Shown here one piece after another: positions 44,976-53,321 of a stretch of DNA of 64,000 nucleotides. The notes beneath the pieces were generated by a model that saw only the letters and a program-made list of their open reading frames with translations, was not told the DNA's origin and did no database searches. Position numbers and translations under genes: made by a program. The DNA is taken from contig NZ_AUEC01000027.1 in NCBI RefSeq assembly GCF_000425785.1, positions 30,178 to 94,177 of the forward strand, read 5' to 3'. The stretch is from Pseudomonas taiwanensis DSM 21245 (GTDB lineage Bacteria; Pseudomonadota; Gammaproteobacteria; Pseudomonadales; Pseudomonadaceae). Every line of letters begins with the position of its first letter. The first letter of the stretch is position 1.

Positions 44976-45174
44976 AGTGCGCCATTTACCTGAGGTGGTG
45001 GGCCCCTGGGTGGGCATGTCATCTAGCCATCACCAGGGTTTCGGCGACTGTAGCAGTGCGCCTTTTTCGGATGCGATAGGGGTTTGCCTTACAGCTTCTA
45101 AGGATTTTTTCTATCGCTCCGGCACTGCATCGTCCGATTGTCATGCTTCTTTAATCTTCTGCCAGGAGTCGTTC

Positions 45175-46062
45175 ATGAGTACTGCACTGCCTTCGCTGGG
45201 ATTCGCCGGAATTGGCCTGATGGGACTGCCAATGTGCCGGCGCCTGCTGGCTGCGGGTTACCCCCTGACCGTGTGGAATCGCAGCCCGGAGAAGTGTGCC
45301 GAGCTGGTTGCCGCCGGGGCGAAGCTGGCACATAGCCCAGCAGAACTGAGCCGTGGCAGCGACATGGTGCTGCTTTGCCTGGCCGATACGGCAGTGGTGC
45401 GTGAAGTGGTGTTCGGCGAGCAAGGCGTCGTTCACGGAGGGCGCAGCGGGCAATTGCTGATCGACTTCTCCAGTCTTGAACCGACGGCCACTCGCGAAAT
45501 GGCTGCTGAAGTGGCCGCCCTGTGTGGCATGGCCTGGCTGGATGCGCCGGTATCGGGGGGGACGCCTGGCGCGGAAGCGGGGACCCTGGCGATCATGGTC
45601 GGCGGGGAGCCGAGTGATCTTGAGCGCGCTCGACCCATTCTGCTGACCCTGGGCCAGCGAGTCACGCACATGGGGGCAGTGGGAGCGGGGCAGGTAACCA
45701 AGGCCTGCAATCAGATGATCGTGGCGTGCAATGCCTTGGTGATTGCCGAAGTGGTGGCCCTGGCGGAGCGGTCAGGGGTTGACGCGACCTTGATCGCCGA
45801 AGCGCTGGCAGGGGGCTTCGCCGACTCCAAGCCCCTGCAGATCCTGGCGCCGCAAATGGCCGAAAGCCGCTTCGAACCGATCAAGTGGCATGTGCGCACG
45901 CTGCTCAAGGACCTCGATGGCGCCGTCAAGTTTTCCCGCGAGCAGGGCTCGGCAACACCCGTTACCGCCCTCGCCGCGCAACTGATGCGCTTGCACGGTA
46001 GCCAAGGGAATCTGCAAAAAGATCCGGCGACCCTGGTAGAACTGTATCGTAACAAGGAGTGA
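45175..46062 (+). CDS. Beta-hydroxyacid dehydrogenase family oxidoreductase
   Basis: A 295-residue NAD(P)-dependent enzyme of the 3-hydroxyisobutyrate dehydrogenase / tartronate semialdehyde reductase family. Cofactor loop GFAGIGLMGLPMCRRL (about residues 9-24), substrate motif LDAPVSGGTPGAEAGTLA (about 120-137), and catalytic Lys in GAGQVTKACNQM (about 174). CAGGAG lies 9 bases before ATG 45175. No valine-degradation or glycolate gene is nearby to fix the substrate. Its last 101 bases are overlapped by the convergent GGDEF-EAL gene. Confidence 0.88.
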   Translation: MSTALPSLGFAGIGLMGLPMCRRLLAAGYPLTVWNRSPEKCAELVAAGAKLAHSPAELSRGSDMVLLCLADTAVVREVVFGEQGVVHGGRSGQLLIDFSSLEPTATREMAAEVAALCGMAWLDAPVSGGTPGAEAGTLAIMVGGEPSDLERARPILLTLGQRVTHMGAVGAGQVTKACNQMIVACNALVIAEVVALAERSGVDATLIAEALAGGFADSKPLQILAPQMAESRFEPIKWHVRTLLKDLDGAVKFSREQGSATPVTALAAQLMRLHGSQGNLQKDPATLVELYRNKE

Positions 46063-48226
46063 GGCGGCTTTCCTGGCGGTCGAGCCGCTCCAGGATCGGC
46101 CGCAGGTCCGCCAGCGGCACTGGTCGGCTCAGCAGGTACCCTTGCAGGTAGTCGCAGCCGTGGGTGGCGAGGAATTCGTGTTGTTCGATGGTCTCGACAC
46201 CCTCGCAGACCACCTGCAGGTGGAGGGTGTGGGCCATGACGATGATCGCCTGGACGATTTCCCGGTCCTTCTGGTTGCCGGGCACGTCCTGGAGAAAACT
46301 GCGGTCGATCTTCAGCACATCCAGCGGCAAGCGCTTGAGGTAAGCCAGCGACGAATAGCCGGTGCCGAAGTCATCGATCGACAGGGCAACGCCCTGGGCG
46401 CGGATACGCTTGAAAAGCCCTGCAGTGCGCTGGACATCACCCATCAGGGCATTTTCGGTCACCTCGAGTTCCAGTTGGCGCGGCGCAAGCCCAGCTTCCA
46501 GCAAGGCCATTTCTACCTCATTGGCCAGCTCTTCGCGGCCTAGGGTCACGGCCGAACAGTTCACCGTAACCTTCAGGCTGGTGTAGCCGTGGCGGTTGAG
46601 CTGGGCCAGGTCCTTGCAGGCGTGGTGCAGCACCCACAGGTCAAGGTCGACGATCAGCCCGTTGGCTTCGGCGATGCCGATGAAACGATCGGGGCTTAGC
46701 AGGCCGTGTTGCGGGTGTTGCCAGCGTACCAGCGCTTCGAGTTTGGCCACCTGGCCCGTGCGCAGGTCGAAGATGGGCTGGTAATGCACGCACAGTCCGC
46801 ACTCCTCGAGCAGGGCGATGCGCAGTTCCTCTTCCAGTTGCAGTTCAAGGGTCGCCCGGTTCTTCAGTCCGCTGTTGAAGAAGTGCAGGCTATTGCGTCC
46901 GCAGCCCTTGGATTGATAAAGGGCCAGGTCGGCATGCTTGAGCAGTTCTTCAGCGGTTTGGCCATCTTCCGGGAATATGCTGATGCCAATACTGGTGGTC
47001 ATCACCATGCGCCGGCCGCCCAGGTCGATGGGGTCTTTCATGCGTTGCATGATGCGTTGGGCCAGGTGGCGAGCCTCATCGGGGTTGTTCAGGCTGGTGA
47101 CCACGCAGAACTCGTCGCCCCCCAGCCGTGCCACCAGGTCCTGACTGCGGGTGGCGGCCTTGATATGGTCGGCGATGACCTTCAGTAGCTCATCGCCCGC
47201 ATCGTGACCAAGGCTGTCATTGATGCGCTTGAAATGGTCGATGTCGAGGAACATCACCGCCAGGCGACTCTGGCGGTCCTGATGCTCGGCCAGGCGTTCG
47301 GCGAACACTTCGTTGAAACCTCGGCGGTTGACCAGATTGGTCAAGGCATCGTAGTGAGCGGCTTGCTGCAGGGAGGCGCGGGCCTGATCGAGCTGGTTGA
47401 GCAGGACGCTGTAGCGGCGCAGGTCGTGTTCCTGACGTTGCAGCTTCTTGTCGGCCAGCGCGGCGCTGATGCTGCTGCCACTGATCAGCAAGGTGATCAC
47501 GGCGATGGTCAGGCCCAGTTGCAGGCTGTTATCACCCGAAGGCAAGCTCAAGGCCGTGTCGGCTGGTATGACCAAGGTCATCGCGGCCATGGCGGTGAAA
47601 TGCGTGGCGACGATACCGCCCGCCATGACCAGGCTGGCGCCGTATTTCATGGCCAAATGCCAAGTGCCGCTACCGTTGCGGAAGTACCGCGCCAGCAGCA
47701 GGGCGGTGAGGCTGGTGAGAAAGGCGATGGCGGTACAGGCCAGCAACAGGTCGGTACGGTAATACTGCTGGGCGCCGGTCTGCAGCGCAGCCATGCCGAC
47801 GAAGTGCATGAGGATGATGCCCGCGCCAATGAGCAGGGCGCTTTGCAAATAGTTGTGCGCAAGCATTTGTACACGGTTGAGGCTGTACATCGCCAGCCAG
47901 GCAACCACCAATGCAATCAAGAGCGAAAGGCCGGTAAGAGAGACGTCATAGTGGACTTCCAGCGGTGCCTGGAAGGCGAGCATGCTGATGAAGTGCATGG
48001 CCCAGATACCGCCGGCCAGGCAGAAGGCGCCAAGTGCCCGCCATTGTCGTTGGGCTTTGGCATTTTCGCAGTGACATTGGCGTTCTGCCATGTCCAGGGT
48101 GGCGAAACACCCGGCACAGGCCACGGCATAAGCGAGCAGGATCAGTAGCGGCTCATGCCGGCAGTCAATGACAATCTGCCCGTTGATAGGAAGCTCGGAG
48201 AACAATTGCAGTCCCAGCCATTCCAT
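45962..48226 (-). CDS. MHYT-GGDEF-EAL cyclic-di-GMP signalling protein
   Basis: A 754-residue membrane sensor. Residues 1-250 are an MHYT domain of about seven helices with three His/Met motifs (MHFISM, MHFVGM, THFTAM) that may bind copper, O2, CO or NO. The GGDEF domain (about 290-460) keeps the active motif RLGGDEF, and the EAL domain (about 470-715) keeps KLEALVRW and the DDFGTGYSS loop, so both cyclase and phosphodiesterase activity are possible. The last about 35 residues are a non-conserved extension that runs into the convergent dehydrogenase gene. ATG 48226 (MEWLGLQLF) chosen at the first hydrophobic residues. Confidence 0.92.
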   Translation of the reverse strand: MEWLGLQLFSELPINGQIVIDCRHEPLLILLAYAVACAGCFATLDMAERQCHCENAKAQRQWRALGAFCLAGGIWAMHFISMLAFQAPLEVHYDVSLTGLSLLIALVVAWLAMYSLNRVQMLAHNYLQSALLIGAGIILMHFVGMAALQTGAQQYYRTDLLLACTAIAFLTSLTALLLARYFRNGSGTWHLAMKYGASLVMAGGIVATHFTAMAAMTLVIPADTALSLPSGDNSLQLGLTIAVITLLISGSSISAALADKKLQRQEHDLRRYSVLLNQLDQARASLQQAAHYDALTNLVNRRGFNEVFAERLAEHQDRQSRLAVMFLDIDHFKRINDSLGHDAGDELLKVIADHIKAATRSQDLVARLGGDEFCVVTSLNNPDEARHLAQRIMQRMKDPIDLGGRRMVMTTSIGISIFPEDGQTAEELLKHADLALYQSKGCGRNSLHFFNSGLKNRATLELQLEEELRIALLEECGLCVHYQPIFDLRTGQVAKLEALVRWQHPQHGLLSPDRFIGIAEANGLIVDLDLWVLHHACKDLAQLNRHGYTSLKVTVNCSAVTLGREELANEVEMALLEAGLAPRQLELEVTENALMGDVQRTAGLFKRIRAQGVALSIDDFGTGYSSLAYLKRLPLDVLKIDRSFLQDVPGNQKDREIVQAIIVMAHTLHLQVVCEGVETIEQHEFLATHGCDYLQGYLLSRPVPLADLRPILERLDRQESRLTPCYDTVLPGSPDLFADSLGYRASASVARRGR

Positions 48227-48542
48227 AGCATGCCTCTTCGTCGAGTTTTCACTCGTCTCCAAAATGCGGGGTGGAGACTGACCAGAGGAAAGTATAGGAA
48301 CAGCTATTCAGGCCTTCATGACTAATGGCACTTTGAAAGCAATGATTTCGGCATCGGGCTGATAGCGGAGGGATATAACGACCTCGCGAACGAAAACTTG
48401 CGGGACTTACCCATGTGGTAGCGGATCGCTGTGGGGGCGGTCTTGCGTCGCGATAGGGCCGCATCGCGGCCCCCCAGGCTTCCCGCGCAGCGGAGCGCGG
48501 CCCGTCTCGACAGCAAGAGGCTCCCACAGAGCCGGCGGATAA
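48227..48542. other. Intergenic region with REP-like GC-rich palindromes
   Basis: No credible gene in this 316-base gap. The part from about 48430 to 48535 is GC-rich and palindromic, including GGGCCGC-ATC-GCGGCCC (48456-48472) and a REP-like segment with GTCTTGCGTCGCGATAGG. It may serve as rapA terminator. The left part holds the promoter of the MHYT-GGDEF-EAL gene. Confidence 0.5.
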
Positions 48543-51389
48543 TCAGCCTGCGACCAGCACTCGAATCGCCTCCAGTCGCAAGGCTGCCTTATCCAGCATT
48601 GCCAAGCCTTCTTCACGCTGCTTGCGCAGGGCGTCGATTTCGCTGTCACGCACGCTTGGATTGACGGCCTTGAGCGCGGTCAGACGCGCCAGCTCTTCAT
48701 CCGCCTCGGCGGCCAGTCGGCGCTGGGCCTCGGCCACGCGCTCGATGTGGGTCGGCATGACCTTGGCTTCGCCACCGCTGATCCGTTTGGCCAGCACGTC
48801 GCGCTGGGCCTGGACGAACTTGTTGGCGCTGGCGCGAGGTACGCTTTCGAGTTGGTCGTTGAGGGTTTCGAAGGCGACGCGCGCCGCCAGGTCATTACCG
48901 TTGGCGTCCAGCAGGCAGCGCAGTGCAGCGGGTGGCAGGTAGCGGCCCAACTGCAGGCTGCGCGGTGCCACCACTTCGCTCACGAACAGCAATTCCAGCA
49001 GCACCGTGCCGGGCTTGAGCGCCTTGTTCTTGATCAGGGCTACGGCGGTGTTGCCCATCGAGCCGGACAGCACCAGGTCCATGCCGCCTTGCACCATCGG
49101 ATGCTCCCAGGTCAGGAACTGCATGTCTTCGCGCGACAGCGCCTGGGTGCGGTCGTAGGTGATGGTCACGCCTTCGTCGTCTCCGAGCGGGAAGCTGGCA
49201 TCGAGCATCTTCTCGCTTGGCTTGAGGATCAGCGCGTTCTCGGAGTGGTCTTCGCTGTCGATACCGAAGGCGTCGAACAGGGTTTCCATATAGATAGGCA
49301 GGGCGAACTGGTCGTCCTGCTCGAGAATCGCCTCGACCAGCGCCTGGCCTTCGCCAGCACCGCCGGAGTTGAGTTCCAGCAAGCGGTCACGGCCGCTGTG
49401 CAGTTCGGCTTCCAGACGCTCGCGCTCGGCGCGGGCTTCGGCCACCAGCCCATCCCATGCCTTGGCGTCGCCACCTTCGAGCATCGGCAGCAGGCGTGGG
49501 CCAAACTGGTGTTGCAGGGCGTTGCCGGTTGGGCAGGTGTTGAGGAAGGCGTTGAGGCCCTGGTGGTACCACTGGAACAGACGCTCCTGCGGGCTGTCCT
49601 GCAGGTAGGGAATGTGCAGCTCGATGGTGTGTTTCTGACCGATTCGGTCGAGGCGGCCGATCCGCTGTTCGAGCAGGTCCGGGTGGGCCGGCAGGTCGAA
49701 CATCACCAGGTGATGGGCGAACTGGAAGTTGCGGCCCTCACTGCCGATTTCGGAGCAGATCAGCACCTGGGCGCCGAACTCCTCGTCGGCGAAGTAGGCC
49801 GCGGCGCGGTCGCGCTCGAGGATACTCAGGCCTTCATGGAACACCGTGGCTGGAATGCCGGAGCGCACGCGCAGGGCGTCTTCCAGGTCCATGGCAGTCT
49901 CGGCGTGGGCGCAAATCACCAGCACCTTGGTGCGTTTGAGCATCTTCAGGGTGTCGATCAGCCAGTCGACCCGTGGGTCGAAACGCCACCAGCGTTCGTC
50001 ATCGCTGACCTCGCCCTGGGCCTGGAAGGCCACTTCCGGGTAAAGCTCCGCGTGCTCGCCAGCGGGCAAATCGCGGTACTGCTCCGGATTGGCCAGCGGG
50101 TAAGGGTGCAATTGGCGCTCGGGAAAGCCCTGGATCGCCGCCCGGGTGTTACGGAACAGCACGCGGCCGGTACCGTGACGGTCCAGCAGCTCACGGATCA
50201 GGCGCGCGCTGGCCTCGGTGTCGCCATCGCTCACGGCTGCCAGCAGGGCTTCGCCCTCGGCACCGAGGAAGTTGAGGATGGTGGCGTGGGCCTTGGGTGA
50301 CAGGCGACCTTCGTCAAGCAGCTCCTGGACAGCCTCGGCAACCGGGCGATAGTGCTCGCTTTCGGCGCGAAAGGCGGCCAGGTCGTGGAAGCGGTTCGGG
50401 TCCAGCAGGCGCAGGCGGGCGAAGTGGCTGTCCTGACCGAGCTGTTCAGGCGTCGCGGTGAGCAACAGCACGCCCGGGATCACCTGGGCGAGCTGTTCCA
50501 CCAGGCCGTATTCGGCGCTGACCTGGTCTTCGTGCCACACCAGGTGGTGCGCTTCGTCGACCACCATCAGGTCCCAGCCGGCAGCGAACAGGGCATCCTG
50601 GGCCTTTTCGTCGTCCACCAGCCATTCCAGCGCGACCAGCGCCAGCTGGGCATCTTCGAATGGGTTGCTGGCATCGCTTTCGATGAAGCGTTCGGCATCG
50701 AACAGGGCGACTTGCAGGTTGAAGCGCCGACGCATTTCCACCAGCCACTGGTGCTGAAGGTTTTCCGGGACCAGGATCAGCACTCGGCTGGCACGCCCGG
50801 ACAGCAACTGGCGATGGATCACCAGGCCAGCCTCGATGGTCTTGCCCAGGCCGACTTCGTCGGCCAGCAGAACACGAGGCGCGCTACGGTCTGCCACTTC
50901 GCGGGCAATATGCAGCTGGTGGGCGATGGGTTGCGCACGGCAACCGCCCAGGCCCCATAGCGAGGACAGCATCTGCTTGCTGGTGTGCTGCAGGGTGTTG
51001 TAGCGCAGGGAGAACCACGACAGTGGGTCGATCTGGCCGGCGAACAGGCGGTCACTGGCCAGACGGAACTGAATGAAGTTCGACAGCTGGGTTTCCGGCA
51101 GGGTGCGCGGCTGATTGTTGCCATCCAGGCCGTGGTAGACCATCAGGCCATCGGCATCCTCGACTTCGCGTACGGTCAGCTTCCAACCTTCGAAGTGTGT
51201 GATTTGGTCACCGGGCGAGAAGCGCACACGGGTCAGCGGCGCATTGCGCAGGGAATACTGACGTGTGTCGCCAGTGGCCGGGTAGAGCACGGTCAACAGG
51301 CGGCCATCCTGCGCCAGGATGGTACCCAGGCCGAGCTCGGCTTCGCTGTCACTGATCCAGCGTTGCCCCGGTTGATACTGCTGCGCCAT
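48543..51389 (-). CDS. rapA: RNA polymerase-associated ATPase RapA
   Basis: Swi2/Snf2-family ATPase that binds core RNA polymerase and helps recycle it. The 948-residue protein has N-terminal Tudor-like domains (about 1-110), the helicase core with Walker [18 protein letters not shown] (about 175-190) and box [10 protein letters not shown] (about 276), motifs V/VI ([10 protein letters not shown] and [14 protein letters not shown]), and a long C-terminal RapA domain. Length and order are typical. Start ATG 51389. Confidence 0.97.
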   Translation of the reverse strand: MAQQYQPGQRWISDSEAELGLGTILAQDGRLLTVLYPATGDTRQYSLRNAPLTRVRFSPGDQITHFEGWKLTVREVEDADGLMVYHGLDGNNQPRTLPETQLSNFIQFRLASDRLFAGQIDPLSWFSLRYNTLQHTSKQMLSSLWGLGGCRAQPIAHQLHIAREVADRSAPRVLLADEVGLGKTIEAGLVIHRQLLSGRASRVLILVPENLQHQWLVEMRRRFNLQVALFDAERFIESDASNPFEDAQLALVALEWLVDDEKAQDALFAAGWDLMVVDEAHHLVWHEDQVSAEYGLVEQLAQVIPGVLLLTATPEQLGQDSHFARLRLLDPNRFHDLAAFRAESEHYRPVAEAVQELLDEGRLSPKAHATILNFLGAEGEALLAAVSDGDTEASARLIRELLDRHGTGRVLFRNTRAAIQGFPERQLHPYPLANPEQYRDLPAGEHAELYPEVAFQAQGEVSDDERWWRFDPRVDWLIDTLKMLKRTKVLVICAHAETAMDLEDALRVRSGIPATVFHEGLSILERDRAAAYFADEEFGAQVLICSEIGSEGRNFQFAHHLVMFDLPAHPDLLEQRIGRLDRIGQKHTIELHIPYLQDSPQERLFQWYHQGLNAFLNTCPTGNALQHQFGPRLLPMLEGGDAKAWDGLVAEARAERERLEAELHSGRDRLLELNSGGAGEGQALVEAILEQDDQFALPIYMETLFDAFGIDSEDHSENALILKPSEKMLDASFPLGDDEGVTITYDRTQALSREDMQFLTWEHPMVQGGMDLVLSGSMGNTAVALIKNKALKPGTVLLELLFVSEVVAPRSLQLGRYLPPAALRCLLDANGNDLAARVAFETLNDQLESVPRASANKFVQAQRDVLAKRISGGEAKVMPTHIERVAEAQRRLAAEADEELARLTALKAVNPSVRDSEIDALRKQREEGLAMLDKAALRLEAIRVLVAG

Positions 51390-51518
51390 ACTGCCTGAAC
51401 TCCCGCGTTGAAAAGCCGGCTATGTTAACGGATAGGCCGGTCAGACCAAAGAGTGAAGACCAAGAGTCTAGCTGTTTCATCGACGAACACCGTCCTGCCG
51501 ACGAGGGTCCGAACCGAT

Positions 51519-52214
51519 ATGCCTGTGAAGCACCCCTGGTTGAGCGCCTCAATGGCCATCAGTAGCGTTTTGCTGCTGGCCGCCTGTGAACAGAAGAATT
51601 TCGAGACCCTGCCTGCGATCCCGGTCGATCAGCTCGAGGTGCTGGGGGTGCAGACGCCGATCAAGAGCGTCCACTTCCGTGACCGCGATGGCGAGGGCCT
51701 GTTGGTACTGAGCCGCGTCGATGGCCAGGCCACCGACCCTGACACCGAGCAGGAAGTGGACAAGGTGCAGCTCAAGGCCACCCTGTATGGGCGTGCCGCA
51801 GAGCGCGACGCATTCAAGCCGCGCTGGCAGATCGAACAGGAGACCAGTTGCCCGGGGCTGGACCTGGATGTGGACTTCTACACCGATGTCAGTGACGTCA
51901 GCGACTTGAACAAGGACGGTGTCGCCGAGGTCACAGTGGCAAGCCATGCCTTCTGCGGCGGTGGCATCGATCCGCACGATATCTCCATCGAGCTACGTGA
52001 GGGGCAGGCAAGCTACACGATTACCGGGCAGTCGCTGATCACGCCCGCGGGCGAGGAGCCGATCGGTGGCGAGCGCGACGACAGTGCATCGCTGAAGAAC
52101 GCGCCCCAGGTCCTGCGTGAGCACATGGATGCGGTCTGGCAGCAGGTTTACAAGCGCCCCTGGAGCGAAACCAGCCCGCCGGTCGATGACGACCCCGAGG
52201 ACGACACCGAGTAA
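51519..52214 (+). CDS. Hypothetical lipoprotein
   Basis: A 231-residue lipoprotein (hydrophobic MAISSVLLLAAC, lipobox LAAC). The mature part looks like a beta-rich domain with acidic stretches (VSDVSDLNKDGVAEVTVAS, an EF-hand-like or VCBS-like Asp-rich loop) and cysteines in TSCPG and AFCGGG that may pair. Function unknown. Start could be ATG 51519 or 51555; the former gives an 11-residue N-region before the signal. Divergent from rapA, 129 bases apart. Confidence 0.7.
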   Translation: MPVKHPWLSASMAISSVLLLAACEQKNFETLPAIPVDQLEVLGVQTPIKSVHFRDRDGEGLLVLSRVDGQATDPDTEQEVDKVQLKATLYGRAAERDAFKPRWQIEQETSCPGLDLDVDFYTDVSDVSDLNKDGVAEVTVASHAFCGGGIDPHDISIELREGQASYTITGQSLITPAGEEPIGGERDDSASLKNAPQVLREHMDAVWQQVYKRPWSETSPPVDDDPEDDTE

Positions 52215-52322
52215 GCGTCGTCCTCATCGGCGGCCACTGACCGTGACACACCACAGGTTTATACCCACCAGGATTCAAGGCGGATTCTGGCCGGCCGATA
52301 CAGTGGCTACAGGAGAACTCCC

Positions 52323-52649
52323 ATGCTGCCGCCGCTCATCCCGCTCAGTGCTGTCCCGGTCACCTCGCAACTGGACCCGGTCAAACCGACGCCCGACATC
52401 AAGCCGGTGGTGCCCGCGCAGCCATCCTCCAGCGAAAGCGCCATCGACCTCAAGCAGCACCGTGATCCCGAGGAGCAGGCCGTGCTGTTGCGCGACGAGC
52501 AGCGGCGTCAGCAGCGTCGCAAGAAGGGCGATGATGAGCGCTACACTGCGCTGCCTGGTGACGAGGTGAATGCAGACAACACCGTGCCGGTCGCGCCACT
52601 GATGGGCGAACAGCCGCGCCAAGGGCTGCTGGTGGACATCGAAGTCTGA
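52323..52649 (+). CDS. Hypothetical polar protein
   Basis: A 108-residue protein, mostly disordered-looking: a Pro-rich first third (LPPLIPLSAVPVTSQLDPVKP), a charged helical centre (DPEEQAVLLRDEQRRQQRRKKG) and an acidic end. I do not recognise it. GGAGAACTCCC precedes the ATG with acceptable spacing. It is followed 67 bases later by another small gene on the same strand. No signal or membrane helix, so probably cytoplasmic. Confidence 0.62.
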   Translation: MLPPLIPLSAVPVTSQLDPVKPTPDIKPVVPAQPSSSESAIDLKQHRDPEEQAVLLRDEQRRQQRRKKGDDERYTALPGDEVNADNTVPVAPLMGEQPRQGLLVDIEV

Positions 52650-52716
52650 CCAGGGACTGGTCATGACCGGCTCCTGGCTTCATCATGCAAGACTCTGCTG
52701 ACCGTCGAGCCCACCC

Positions 52717-52878
52717 ATGAGCCAAGACAACCTCATCGACTTCGATGCTGAACGCGCCAAGCGCATTCACGACCTCAAGGAAAAGCGCCTGAACGAAGTG
52801 CGTCAGGCCTTCGAGCAAGCCATGCCGCTGGCTGGCGCGAAGAAAAAGAAGCCCAAGGGCAAGCCCAAGAAGCGCTGA
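52717..52878 (+). CDS. Small basic protein, 53 residues
   Basis: Reading frame MSQDNLIDFDAERAKRIHDL... to a Lys-rich end (AKKKKPKGKPKKR). The middle is a charged helix (LKEKRLNEVRQAFEQ). No strong ribosome site at the usual distance from ATG 52717; codon use (strong G/C third bases) matches neighbours. Function unknown; the basic end could bind nucleic acid. It ends just before the first ANR-like box of the next gene. Confidence 0.6.
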   Translation: MSQDNLIDFDAERAKRIHDLKEKRLNEVRQAFEQAMPLAGAKKKKPKGKPKKR

Positions 52879-52881
52879 AAC

Positions 52882-52946
52882 TTGACGCAGGTCAACCCTG
52901 TACCCGCCTCGCGTGCCCGCTCCAGGGCACCATTGACACCGATCAA
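52882..52946 (+). promoter_or_regulatory. Two ANR/FNR-type boxes and promoter of ccoM
   Basis: TTGAC-GCAG-GTCAA (52882-52895) and TTGAC-ACCG-ATCAA (52933-52946) both fit the TTGAT-N4-ATCAA consensus with one or two changes. The second is centred near 52939.5; a -10-like TAGATA at 52965-52970 would place the start near 52977, so this box is close to position -41.5, as for class II FNR/ANR activation. Fits oxygen-limited expression of a cbb3 oxidase subunit. Confidence 0.65.
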
Positions 52947-53012
52947 TTATTCACTCCCCTCGATTAGATACCTTGCACCCATCGGACAACGGCAAACGAA
53001 TGGGAGGCCGAC

Positions 53013-53129
53013 ATGTTCTTCGACAATGTGGTCATCGCTGGCGTGGTAACAGTCGGGTTGATGTTTGCATTCTTTGCCGGTCTAGGACTTTTCATCTGGA
53101 AGGATTCGAACAAGCGCAAGCCGCGCTGA
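53013..53129 (+). CDS. ccoM: Small membrane subunit of cbb3 oxidase (CcoM-like)
   Basis: A 38-residue protein MFFDNVVIAGVVTVGLMF... with a single membrane helix (about residues 6-29) and a short basic tail (KDSNKRKPR). This matches my memory of CcoM, a small subunit described in Pseudomonas cbb3-type cytochrome c oxidase. GGGAGG lies seven bases before ATG 53013. Two ANR-type boxes upstream and a clean terminator downstream support an independent, oxygen-regulated gene. The name rests on remembered sequence similarity. Confidence 0.75.
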   Translation: MFFDNVVIAGVVTVGLMFAFFAGLGLFIWKDSNKRKPR

Positions 53130-53161
53130 CCTTCCAGATTCACGTGCACGCAAGGCATTTA

Positions 53162-53187
53162 GGGCGACTTCGGTCGCCCATTTTTTT
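53162..53187 (+). terminator. Rho-independent terminator of ccoM
   Basis: GGGCGAC-TTCG-GTCGCCC with an extra-stable UUCG loop, then A and seven T. Confidence 0.93.
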
Positions 53188-53321
53188 GCCCGCGATTTGC
53201 TAAATCCAGGCCAGGTATCGCCTGACTTGAATAGATTGATAGCTAGCTAATTAATCGGCTCCGCATTATCCTTCTCCGTGTTGTCTATCTTTTCTGTAAC
53301 CAGCCCCGCAAGGTCCGATTC

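Noticed and set aside
48249..48527. A 92-residue minus-strand open frame between the MHYT gene and rapA
   Set aside because: It runs through REP-like palindromes, lacks a ribosome site and has an unlikely composition.
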